From Candidatus Gastranaerophilales bacterium (GTDB taxonomy: Bacteria; Cyanobacteriota; Vampirovibrionia; Gastranaerophilales; Gastranaerophilaceae), in NCBI GenBank assembly GCA_944322675.1, contig CALUPO010000010.1, forward strand, positions 1 to 64,000: a stretch of 64,000 nucleotides of DNA, written 5' to 3'. The notes under the pieces were generated by a model. The model saw only the letters and a program-made list of their open reading frames with translations, had not been told where the DNA came from and searched no databases. The position numbers and the translations under genes are program-made. Below are positions 43,714 to 51,886 of the stretch, one piece after another; the stretch's first letter is position 1; the number at the start of each line of letters is the position of its first letter.

Positions 43714-44316
43714 CTAAATACTACCCTTATTTTCAAACCTGCTTCCGGGTTTTACAATTTTAATACCTTCTTTACACAAAGGACAATCACAGGGTTCATA
43801 AACCATAGGAGTTTGTTTTAAAAGTGATACAAACTTATATGGAGTTTTATCACATGTTCTATCAACAATACAACCATATCCTACAACATTAACATTGTAT
43901 TGCTTGATTGCATCAATTGTTTCACCAATAGTTTTAGCAGTTGTAACGACATCTTCTATAATAAAAACACGTTCATTATTTTTCAAACTATATCCTCGTC
44001 GCAATTGCATTGCACCATCTTTTCTTTCAACAAATAAATTACGTTTATTTAAATTTTTAGCAACCTCATAACCAAAAATCACAGCTCCTATAGCAGGTGA
44101 TATAATTGTATCTATATCAAAGTCATTTAATTTTTTACATAACAACCTTGCAAGTTTTTCAACAACATGCGGATATTGATACAACTTTGCACACTGAAAA
44201 TAAGTATCACTATGAAGACCTGAAGTCAAACAAAAATGACCCTTTAAAACACCTTCATATTTTTTTAATATTTCCATTACTTCATTATTATTGTCATTAT
44301 TATTTTTATTATCCAT
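43714..44316 (-). CDS. pyrE: Orotate phosphoribosyltransferase
   Basis: A 200-residue enzyme that attaches ribose 5-phosphate to orotate. The PRPP loop reads RVFIIEDVVTTAKTI near 115-129. The C-terminal CDCPLCKEGIKIVKPGSR extension with three cysteines is typical of the longer PyrE group. The first 12 residues are Asn/Asp-rich low complexity. It overlaps pyrD by 8 bp. Confidence 0.95.
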   Translation of the reverse strand: MDNKNNNDNNNEVMEILKKYEGVLKGHFCLTSGLHSDTYFQCAKLYQYPHVVEKLARLLCKKLNDFDIDTIISPAIGAVIFGYEVAKNLNKRNLFVERKDGAMQLRRGYSLKNNERVFIIEDVVTTAKTIGETIDAIKQYNVNVVGYGCIVDRTCDKTPYKFVSLLKQTPMVYEPCDCPLCKEGIKIVKPGSRFENKGSI

Positions 44317-45211
44317 TTCTCAATGCCTCACATAAACTTTCGATTGTTTTAAACTTATTTTTTTTCATAAATTCATAAAGTTCGTCTACAAGTTTTGAAC
44401 ACACATCAGGTTGTGTAAAATTTGCAGTTCCAACTTCAATAGCACTTGCCCCTACGGATAAAAATTCAAAAACATCATTTAATGTATAAATTCCCCCCAT
44501 ACCTATAATTGGAATATTTACAACTTTTGAAATACGATTAATAAAAGATAAAGCAATAGGTTTTATACACTTACCGGATAAACCGCCTTCACAAGTTGAC
44601 TTCACAAAACGACCATTCTCAAAATTTAATTTTATCCCCATACCTTTTACGGTATTTATTGCTGAAATTGCGTTTGCACCTGCTTTTTGAACAGCTTGTG
44701 CTATTTTTTCAGGTGAAGTAACATTTGGAGTCAATTTAACTATTAAATAGCCTGAGTATTCCTGCCTAAATTTTTTTATTAAATCATATAAAAGATTTTC
44801 ATCCGTTCCAAACTCCATACAACCTGCTTTAACATTTGGGCAACTTACATTTAATTCAATAGCCTTTATATGATTTTCCTCACATATTTTTGCACAGGTA
44901 ATATAATCTTCAACACATGCTCCAGCTATATTCAAAATATAATCAAGATTTTTAGGTTGATTTTTCAAGAATTCATAAATACCTATATTCTCAAGCCCAA
45001 TACGATTAATCATACCTCCATAAGTTTCAAAAAGACGTTCACCTTGATTTCCGCCTCTAACTTCAAGTGTCACACCTTTTGTAACAATAGCACCAAGTTT
45101 TTTTACATCATTAAATGCATTATACTCAAAATTATACCCATAAGTTCCGGAAGCAGCTATTATGGGATTTTTTAGTATTAACCCGTTTAAATCTGTTTCC
45201 AAACTTACCAT
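44309..45211 (-). CDS. pyrD: Dihydroorotate dehydrogenase B, catalytic subunit
   Basis: A 300-residue FMN protein of class 1B, which uses NAD through PyrK. Marks are AASGTYGYNFEY with the flavin contact, ELNVSCPNVKAG with the catalytic cysteine, and the AINTVKGMGI and GLSGKCIKPIAL segments. It overlaps pyrK by 7 bp, as expected for a two-subunit enzyme. Confidence 0.96.
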   Translation of the reverse strand: MVSLETDLNGLILKNPIIAASGTYGYNFEYNAFNDVKKLGAIVTKGVTLEVRGGNQGERLFETYGGMINRIGLENIGIYEFLKNQPKNLDYILNIAGACVEDYITCAKICEENHIKAIELNVSCPNVKAGCMEFGTDENLLYDLIKKFRQEYSGYLIVKLTPNVTSPEKIAQAVQKAGANAISAINTVKGMGIKLNFENGRFVKSTCEGGLSGKCIKPIALSFINRISKVVNIPIIGMGGIYTLNDVFEFLSVGASAIEVGTANFTQPDVCSKLVDELYEFMKKNKFKTIESLCEALRNG

Positions 45212-45927
45212 ATTATATTTTCTCCTTTAAACACAGGACCATCTTTGCACACAGTCACATTTTTTATTATTTTGCCATCTTTAATATTTATAGTGCACCC
45301 TTTACAAACACCAATGCCACAAGCCATTACTTTTTCAAACGCAACTTCAACTTTGACATTTGATTTTTTACATATTTCGTAAACCTTTTTTAATACGATC
45401 AAAGGTCCACAGGAATATACTTTTTGTATATTATTTTCCCATATAATTCTTTCAACATCTTCAACGATACTGCCACCTATTTTTACATAATCATATTTAT
45501 TAAAAACTTCGTTTTCTGACTTAAATCCTGCAATAAAAAAACTTTTTAAAAGCTTTTTTTTAAGATAAAACAAAGGAGCAACACCAATTCCTGCACCTAT
45601 AAGCAGACTTTTTTTATCAACTTCAACATTAAAACCGTTTCCTAATGGACCTGAAAACATAACTTCATTATTATTTTCAAGTTTTGTTAAATATTCAGTT
45701 CCTTCTCCCTTTTTCCTATAATATAAAGTTATAACTTTTTTGTCTTCATCAAAATCAGCAACAGAAAAAGGACGTCTTAAAGTCAAATTAGGACAAAATA
45801 TTGAGATAAACTGCCCTGGATTTATTTCATTTAATCCTTCTGAAACAAGTTCCAATTTATAAGTTTTATAAGCAACTTCTTTATTTGATTTTACTATACC
45901 TAAGTTATTTTTATTTCCAATTGACAT
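45205..45927 (-). CDS. pyrK: Dihydroorotate dehydrogenase B, electron-transfer subunit
   Basis: A 240-residue FAD/2Fe-2S protein passing electrons from dihydroorotate via PyrD to NAD. The flavin loop LRRPFSVAD, LIGAGIGVAPLFYLK, and the C-terminal iron-sulfur ligands (ACGIGVCKGC followed by TVCKDGPVF) are all present. It is the first gene of the pyr operon, 45 bases after the attenuator-like hairpin. Confidence 0.95.
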   Translation of the reverse strand: MSIGNKNNLGIVKSNKEVAYKTYKLELVSEGLNEINPGQFISIFCPNLTLRRPFSVADFDEDKKVITLYYRKKGEGTEYLTKLENNNEVMFSGPLGNGFNVEVDKKSLLIGAGIGVAPLFYLKKKLLKSFFIAGFKSENEVFNKYDYVKIGGSIVEDVERIIWENNIQKVYSCGPLIVLKKVYEICKKSNVKVEVAFEKVMACGIGVCKGCTINIKDGKIIKNVTVCKDGPVFKGENIIW

Positions 45928-45963
45928 TTTTATAATTTATTTTCCTTAAACTATTTATGAGAA

Positions 45964-46005
45964 TATAAAAAAAAGAGAAAAGTAACGAGTGTTATTTTTC
46001 TCTTT
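45964..46005 (-). terminator. Attenuator-like terminator in the pyr operon leader
   Basis: On the minus strand, 15-bp arms (AAAGAGAAAAATAAC / GTTACTTTTCTCTTT, one mismatch) with loop ACTC are followed at once by a T-run (45964-45971). No minus-strand gene lies upstream that it could end, since the next gene is divergent at 46177. It must therefore act within the pyr leader, 45 bases before pyrK. Confidence 0.75.
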
Positions 46006-46057
46006 TCTTATTAATTAAATATAAACTTAAATTCTTTTGTTTAAACTTACCTTTCAT
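45992..46057 (-). CDS. Putative pyr leader peptide (21 aa)
   Basis: From ATG 46057, MKGKFKQKNLSLYLINKKRE and a final K are encoded and the stop TAA falls inside the first arm of the attenuator hairpin. The ATG is only a few bases from the predicted transcript start, so translation would be leaderless. The geometry resembles leader-coupled attenuation of the enterobacterial pyrBI and pyrE type. Expression is unproven. Confidence 0.4.
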   Translation of the reverse strand: MKGKFKQKNLSLYLINKKREK

Positions 46058-46066
46058 AATATTTTT

Positions 46067-46095
46067 AAGATAACAAAACAATATATAAAAGTCAA
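46067..46095 (-). promoter_or_regulatory. Sigma70-type promoter for the pyr operon
   Basis: Minus strand TTGACT (46090-46095), 17-base spacer, TATCTT (46067-46072). It predicts a transcript start near 46060 and a leader of about 130 bases containing the leader ORF and attenuator. Confidence 0.5.
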
Positions 46096-46176
46096 CTTAA
46101 AATTAAAGGATGTTAAGCTTAAAGTAAAAGAGTGTATTACTTTGTAATTTATAATTTTTTATTATAAAATTATACT

Positions 46177-47196
46177 ATGACAAACGCTCCAAAAACAAAT
46201 AAAATACTTGTAATCACTCCAAATTTTTTAGGGGATAGTATTTTAAGTGAAATATTTTTCAAAAATTTGAAAAAATACTACAAAAATTCAACAATTGATG
46301 TCATTACAAAAAGTAATATAAAATCTATATACGAACTTTTTCCATATATAGATAATGTTTATGATTCTATTAATAAAGGAATTTTGACAAATCGTAATTT
46401 TATTAAAAAGCAACATTATGATACAATATTTCTTCTAAAAAGGTCATTATCAGCTGCTTTAATGACTTTTAAAACAAATACTTCAAAGATTATTGGATTT
46501 GATACACAATTTAGAAGACCATTTTTAACAAATCCCGTCAAGTACAAAAAAGGAGAAAAACAAGAAGCATTTGCTTTTCTTGACTTACTTTATAATATAA
46601 ATATACCTGTTTCTGACCTAAATTTAAATTTGTATGAAGACATTGCTGCAAAAAATCAAATTTATAAGCTATTAAATAAAGATGAAACAAATCCAAAAGT
46701 ACTTATCATTGCTAAATCTACACGTGAGGATAAAGAAATTAAAGTTGATTTATGGGTTAAAATTATTGAATATCTATCAAGACAAAAGAATTTTTCATTC
46801 TACTTTATTGGTCTTGATAAAGAAAAAAAATATTATGAAAATATAATAAATGAAGCAAATAAATTAAATTCTAATTTACGTTTTTACAATTATTGCGGCA
46901 GCTTAAATCTTAAGCAATGTATATCACTTATAAATCGAATGGATATGGCAATTGGAATTGATACAGGTTTTTGCCATGCTGCAAGTGCATTTAATATATC
47001 TACTTTATCAATTTACGGGCACACATCTATAAATCAGTGGGGATTATTAGGTAAAAAAAGCATTAATTTTTCACTTAATCTTGAATGTTCACCTTGCAAA
47101 AAACCACATAGATGTAAAAAGCAACATTTTTGTATTAAAAATATTACATTTTTAGATTTAAAAGTATATATTGATAAACTTTTAAATATTATTTAA
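46177..47196 (+). CDS. Family 9 glycosyltransferase (heptosyltransferase-like)
   Basis: This 339-residue protein has the GT9 fold of the WaaC/WaaF heptosyltransferases that build the LPS inner core at the cytoplasmic face. ILVITPNFLGDSILSEIF opens the acceptor domain. The donor domain shows AIGIDTGFCHAASAFNI near 265-280 and a following SIYGHTS, the usual place of the GPT/GAT motif. The C-terminal cysteine group (CSPCKKPHRCKK...C) is common in this family. Sugar specificity is unknown; gmhA at 1888 makes heptose plausible. Confidence 0.8.
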   Translation: MTNAPKTNKILVITPNFLGDSILSEIFFKNLKKYYKNSTIDVITKSNIKSIYELFPYIDNVYDSINKGILTNRNFIKKQHYDTIFLLKRSLSAALMTFKTNTSKIIGFDTQFRRPFLTNPVKYKKGEKQEAFAFLDLLYNINIPVSDLNLNLYEDIAAKNQIYKLLNKDETNPKVLIIAKSTREDKEIKVDLWVKIIEYLSRQKNFSFYFIGLDKEKKYYENIINEANKLNSNLRFYNYCGSLNLKQCISLINRMDMAIGIDTGFCHAASAFNISTLSIYGHTSINQWGLLGKKSINFSLNLECSPCKKPHRCKKQHFCIKNITFLDLKVYIDKLLNII

Positions 47197-47574
47197 AAAA
47201 ATTTCCTTCATTTTTTTCAAAATCAGCATTAAAAAAATTATTTGCGGAAGTATCTTTTTCATTCTTTATATTATCACTTCCGGAAGCTGAGTTTTCCACA
47301 TTTTTCTTTAATTTAGAATCACTATTTTCTCGTTTGGTTTCTTTCATCATTTTTTCAAGTTCTTCATCACTTGGCATATGCAAATCAAATCCGCCATCAT
47401 TGCCAAAAATACTACCATTCATATCCAGCTCATTATCTTTTTCATCATCTTGTTTTTTACGTTGCTGCATATAACCTGTGCCACCAGTTGAGCCGCCATC
47501 ATTTTTTTTGCCGCTTGCACTATTAATTCCGCCAGATTTAAAACCTGCATTAAAATTATTAAACCCGATAGGCA
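47189..47574 (-). CDS. Hypothetical acidic low-complexity protein with N-terminal F-K motif
   Basis: A 128-residue protein starting MPIGFNNFNAGFKSGG behind AAGGA. It is rich in G, S, N and D, then charged (MMKETKRENSDSKLKK), with no hydrophobic segment. The GFKSG at 11-15 resembles the F[GK] motif of the accessory proteins. It lies 73 bases behind ruvB on the same strand and overlaps the end of the GT9 gene by 8 bp. Disordered by composition; function unknown. Confidence 0.6.
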
Positions 47575-47646
47575 TATCATCAATCCTTATCAATTTATAC
47601 TTATATATAAATATATAATTATATATCGACAAAATCAAACAAAACT

Positions 47647-48729
47647 TTAAAATAATGTACACTTATTATTCTTAATATTTAAATGTTTATAAGCAAGCTT
47701 AGAAGCACATCGCCCACGTCTTGTTCTTTCAAGAAGTCCTTTTTGAATTAAAAAAGGTTCATAAACTTCTTCAATTGTCTTAACATCCTCACATAAAGAC
47801 GCTGCAAGTGTTTCAATGCCTACAGGGCCACCATCAAATTTAGTTATAATAATTTCAAGCAATTTCCTGCTTATACTATCCAAACCATAATCATCAACAT
47901 TTAAGGTTTTTAATGCCTTTTTTACAATATTTGCATTAATTTCATCATGTTCATTTACTATAGCATAATCACATATTCTTTTTACAAATCTATTTGTAAT
48001 TCGTGGAGTGCCTCTTGAACGACGTGCTATTTCATAAGCAGCATCATTAGTTATCTTTATTTTTAAAACACCAGCTGTCCTTTTTGCAACCATTGATAAA
48101 TCATCTTCATTATAAAACTCAAGACGGTGTATTATACCAAATCTATCTCTTAAAGGGCCTGATATAGCACCTACTTTTGTTGTTGCACCTATTAAAGTAA
48201 ATTTTTTAACAGGTAACCTCATTATTTTTGAAGTTTGAGTTTTCCCAGATGCAATATCAAGTACATAATCCTCCATAACCGGATATAATATCTCTTCGGT
48301 AATTTTATTCATACGATGAATTTCATCAATAAATAGAATATCACCCTCTTCTATATTCATCAAAATTCCAATTATATCCCTTGGTCTTTCTAACGTTGGT
48401 GCTGAGGTTATTCTTATATTTGATTTTAATTCATAAGCAATAACCTGTGCAAGTGTTGTTTTACCAAGCCCGGGAGGACCATAAAACAATATATGATCAA
48501 GAGGAACATTACGCTTGACAGAGGCATCAATTGAAACTTTTAAAGATACCTTTATATCATCCTGACCTATATAATCATTAAAACCTTTAGGACGGATATT
48601 ATTCTCATAACTTTTATCATAAACCATTTTTGACAAAATAGCACAATCACTATTTTTTTCAATATTGCTAACGCAAATACTCTTATTTTGCTTTATTTTA
48701 GATGATGGTTTATCTTCAAAAATAGCCAT
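47647..48729 (-). CDS. ruvB: Holliday junction branch-migration ATPase
   Basis: A 360-residue RuvB with about 35 extra N-terminal residues before the usual start MVYDKSYENNIRPKGF. Walker A GPPGLGKTTLAQ (84-95), Walker B LFIDEIHRMN, sensor IGATTKVG and the arginine finger GPLRDRFG are intact, followed by the C-terminal winged helix (RTRRGR). It drives branch migration with RuvA. ruvA and ruvC are not adjacent. Confidence 0.95.
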   Translation of the reverse strand: MAIFEDKPSSKIKQNKSICVSNIEKNSDCAILSKMVYDKSYENNIRPKGFNDYIGQDDIKVSLKVSIDASVKRNVPLDHILFYGPPGLGKTTLAQVIAYELKSNIRITSAPTLERPRDIIGILMNIEEGDILFIDEIHRMNKITEEILYPVMEDYVLDIASGKTQTSKIMRLPVKKFTLIGATTKVGAISGPLRDRFGIIHRLEFYNEDDLSMVAKRTAGVLKIKITNDAAYEIARRSRGTPRITNRFVKRICDYAIVNEHDEINANIVKKALKTLNVDDYGLDSISRKLLEIIITKFDGGPVGIETLAASLCEDVKTIEEVYEPFLIQKGLLERTRRGRCASKLAYKHLNIKNNKCTLF

Positions 48730-48752
48730 TTTATTTATTCTTTCAAGAAAAA

Positions 48753-50075
48753 CTAAATTAAATACCTAAAATAAATATAACATGAACTTAAAACTAAAGC
48801 TATAAAAGTAAAAGTCACACCATATTTTAAATATCTCATAAAGGATATTTTATACCCTTCAGCATTAGATGTTTCAGAAACAATAACATTAGCTGCTGCC
48901 CCAATTATTGTCATATTACCACCTAAACAAGCCCCTAAAGACAAACACCACCAAAGAGGATGAGCATAAGCTGTGCCTTCAACTTGTTGTATATGATAAA
49001 TTAAAGGTGCCATAGTAGCAGTATATGGTATATTATCTATTATTCCGGATAAAATACCGGAGCCCCATAAAATAATCATAGCAGTAGCACTTTCGCTACC
49101 ATTTGTCACATTCAAAAGCCAATCAGCCATGACTTTTATTGCACCTGATGCTTCCAAACCACCAATTATTATAAATAACCCGATAAAGAAAAATATTGTA
49201 TTCCATTCAACACTTTCAAAAATTTCTTTTGGTTTTTCAAATAATAGCAAGAAACTTGCACCTAACATTGCAATTAGATATGTTTCAATATGAGTTATAT
49301 CATGTGTTACAAATCCGACAATTACAAGTAAAAGTGTCAAACCTGCTCTTATTGCAAGCTTTTTATCGGTTATGGTATGGCTATTATCAAGCTTTGTGAT
49401 AGCCTCCATCTTATCTTCTGTTGTAGTCAAGCGTTTTCTATTTATAATAACTAAAATTGTAATTGTAACAATCATTATAACAGTCACAACAGGAGTAAGT
49501 TCATAAACAAAATCCATAAACGAAAAGCCGGCTTTGCTTCCTATTATTATATTTGGAGGATCGCCAATTAAAGTAGCCGTACCACCAATATTTGAAGCCA
49601 AAATTTCAGTAATCAAATATGGTACAGGATCAATATCAAGCTGTTTAGCTATAGCAAAAGTGACAGGCATAACGAGAATGACAGTTGTTACATTATCTAA
49701 AAAAGCTGAGGCAATAGCTGTAAAAATACCAAGCACAACCAAAATTTGCATTGGTTTGCCGCCTGTGTGTTTTAATAATTCATTTGCCATAAAATTAAAC
49801 ATCCCGCTTCTTGATGCTATATGAACAATTATCATCATTGAAACAAGTAAAAATATTACATTAAAATCAATAAAATTAGCAAAATAATGCGGATTAATTT
49901 CACCAGCTCCACGACTTTGAGCTACAAGTCCTAAAAGTATTGTAAAAGCTGCTCCAAGCAATGCAATTGTAACTTTGGGTATTTTTTCTATAGCTATGAA
50001 TAAATATGCAATTATAAGTATAACACTTGAAACAACCATCGCATTATTTTGTATAAATTCAGCAATAAAGTCCAA
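48753..50075 (-). CDS. ArsB/NhaD-family ion transporter
   Basis: A 440-residue inner-membrane protein with about 11-12 helices. LDNVTTVILVMPVTFAIAK, GGTATLIGDPPNIIIGS and the second-half DNIPYTATMAPLI are the hallmark hairpin motifs of the ion transporter superfamily members ArsB, NhaD and the human P protein. Na+/H+ exchange or anion export is possible; the substrate cannot be decided from sequence. It lies 24 bases upstream of ruvB on the same strand. Confidence 0.8.
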   Translation of the reverse strand: MDFIAEFIQNNAMVVSSVILIIAYLFIAIEKIPKVTIALLGAAFTILLGLVAQSRGAGEINPHYFANFIDFNVIFLLVSMMIIVHIASRSGMFNFMANELLKHTGGKPMQILVVLGIFTAIASAFLDNVTTVILVMPVTFAIAKQLDIDPVPYLITEILASNIGGTATLIGDPPNIIIGSKAGFSFMDFVYELTPVVTVIMIVTITILVIINRKRLTTTEDKMEAITKLDNSHTITDKKLAIRAGLTLLLVIVGFVTHDITHIETYLIAMLGASFLLLFEKPKEIFESVEWNTIFFFIGLFIIIGGLEASGAIKVMADWLLNVTNGSESATAMIILWGSGILSGIIDNIPYTATMAPLIYHIQQVEGTAYAHPLWWCLSLGACLGGNMTIIGAAANVIVSETSNAEGYKISFMRYLKYGVTFTFIALVLSSCYIYFRYLI

Positions 50076-50115
50076 TTTTCCTCACTCCTTAGTTTAAAAT
50101 CATTTAGACTTTATT

Positions 50116-51213
50116 TTAGCTTAATTGTTCAAAAAAAGCAATAATAAGTAAATCAGGATTAATAAACCTTGTTTCTTTTATATTTAAATTCCTTGCTTGA
50201 TTAATATCAAAAACATCACATCCACAAGCCCAACTTTTTGCTTTATTATCCGATATAACCTTAGGAGCTATAAAATGATAAAGTTTATCACATAAATTCT
50301 GTTTAATAAAAGCTCCATTTAATACTCCGCCTGCTTCAACAAGGACATTTCGAACACCCTCTTTATATAAAAAATCAAGTACAAATTCCAAATCAATATG
50401 TTTTTTTGACTTGTCACAAGGAGCTTTAACAATCTTTACATTTTTATTAAAATTAAAATTTTGGAAATTATCATTTAATGTAAAAATATATACTTTCACT
50501 CCGTCATCATTATACACATTATAATCATTTGTTGTTCTCAAATTAGAGTCAAGAACGACACGAATTGGACTTTTATAATTTTTAACACGACAATTTAAAT
50601 GCGGATTATCATTTATTATAGTATTTGCACTTGTTAAAATTGCATCATAACTGTTTCTTATTTTTTGAACAATATTTCTTGCTTTTGGGCTTGTAATCCA
50701 TTTTGAAGAATTATTTGAAGTTGCAATCTTACCATCTAATGTTGTGGCTGTTTTTATAGCCACAAAAACCTTATTTTTTGTCATATTTTTTATGAATGCA
50801 GCATTCAACAATTCACATTTTTCTTTTAAAACGTCCTTAACAACTTCAATGCCGGCTTCTTCTAATTTTTTAACACCATTTCCGGATACAATAGGATTTG
50901 GATCAAGCATTCCAATAACCACTTTTTTTATTCGGGATTTAATAATTAAATCAACACATGGAGGCGTCTTACCATAATGCGAACAAGGCTCCAAATTAAC
51001 AATCAATGTTCCATTTTTTGTTCTTGAACCTGCCATTTGAATAGCTTCAACTTCAGCATGATTTGCACCATAATATTTATGATAGCCAAAACCTGCTACA
51101 TTATCATATTCATCAAGCACAAAAGCACCAACCATAGGATTAGGCAATGTTTTACCGCTGCCTTTTAATGCAAGAGAAATACACTTTTTCATAAAATAAT
51201 TATAATTTTTCAT
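50116..51213 (-). CDS. ribD: Bifunctional riboflavin deaminase-reductase
   Basis: A 365-residue two-domain enzyme. The N-terminal zinc deaminase has HAEVEAI and PCSHYGKTPPC; the C-terminal NADPH reductase has KTATTLDGKIATSNNSSKWI and VEAGGVLNGAFI. It performs the second and third steps of riboflavin synthesis. No other rib gene and no FMN-riboswitch-like leader are in the window. It overlaps the upstream 205-residue protein gene by 4 bp. Confidence 0.95.
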   Translation of the reverse strand: MKNYNYFMKKCISLALKGSGKTLPNPMVGAFVLDEYDNVAGFGYHKYYGANHAEVEAIQMAGSRTKNGTLIVNLEPCSHYGKTPPCVDLIIKSRIKKVVIGMLDPNPIVSGNGVKKLEEAGIEVVKDVLKEKCELLNAAFIKNMTKNKVFVAIKTATTLDGKIATSNNSSKWITSPKARNIVQKIRNSYDAILTSANTIINDNPHLNCRVKNYKSPIRVVLDSNLRTTNDYNVYNDDGVKVYIFTLNDNFQNFNFNKNVKIVKAPCDKSKKHIDLEFVLDFLYKEGVRNVLVEAGGVLNGAFIKQNLCDKLYHFIAPKVISDNKAKSWACGCDVFDINQARNLNIKETRFINPDLLIIAFFEQLS

Positions 51214-51827
51214 TTCTTAGTTTTATCTGTAACTTTTCCAGTTTTTGTTTCAATTGACTTAAAAAATTCATTAGTAAGAATAGTTGAATACTTTTGATTA
51301 TCATTATAAGCTACAAATACCAAATTAGCATCTTGAAAACTATCACTTGCACCTATAATACCCCTTATTTTGCCATAAGCAGGCATATTAATAACCTCCG
51401 ATTGAAATAAAGCATATGGAAATTTAATATTTTTACCGGATAAAATATCTTTTTTTATAAACTTAAAATTTTCTAAATGTATAAAACATGTTTGTGTATT
51501 TTTATTAAATTCGGTAACTTTTTTCTCAAGAACACCGTTTTTAAAATCAATTTCCTTAAATAATCTATTTTTTGGACACTTTATAATATAAAATTTTTGA
51601 TTTGCACCAATGTGCGAAATACTTATCAGGTTATATTGTAAAAACTTAAAGACATAATTTATTCTAAATTCATCATTTATATTTGATAGGTTAATAATAC
51701 TTGATGAACGTTCTATTTGTTTTGCATTATCTACATTCTTTTGGGTAAAGTACTTAAAAACACCAAAATGATTTAACCCGACTAATAATATTATCAATAA
51801 TATTAACTTAAAAATAAAACGAATCAT
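51210..51827 (-). CDS. Hypothetical membrane-anchored protein (205 aa)
   Basis: The first 27 residues (IRFIFKLILLIILLVGLNHF) form a membrane helix or uncleaved signal, so the remaining 175 residues should be outside the inner membrane. The body is beta-rich with single cysteines (IIKCPK, TQTCFIHLE), and GASDSFQDANLVFVAYNDNQ near the end. No family is recognised. Divergent from mutS, overlapping ribD. Confidence 0.65.
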   Translation of the reverse strand: MIRFIFKLILLIILLVGLNHFGVFKYFTQKNVDNAKQIERSSSIINLSNINDEFRINYVFKFLQYNLISISHIGANQKFYIIKCPKNRLFKEIDFKNGVLEKKVTEFNKNTQTCFIHLENFKFIKKDILSGKNIKFPYALFQSEVINMPAYGKIRGIIGASDSFQDANLVFVAYNDNQKYSTILTNEFFKSIETKTGKVTDKTKK

Positions 51828-51886
51828 ATACCTTTTTTATATTCCATATCTTTTAAAAATAATATGTTTATGATAACATTATAAAC

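Noticed and set aside
51214..51886. FMN riboswitch controlling ribD
   Set aside because: ribD overlaps an upstream gene and the only free leader, before 51827, is short and AT-rich without recognisable riboswitch boxes.
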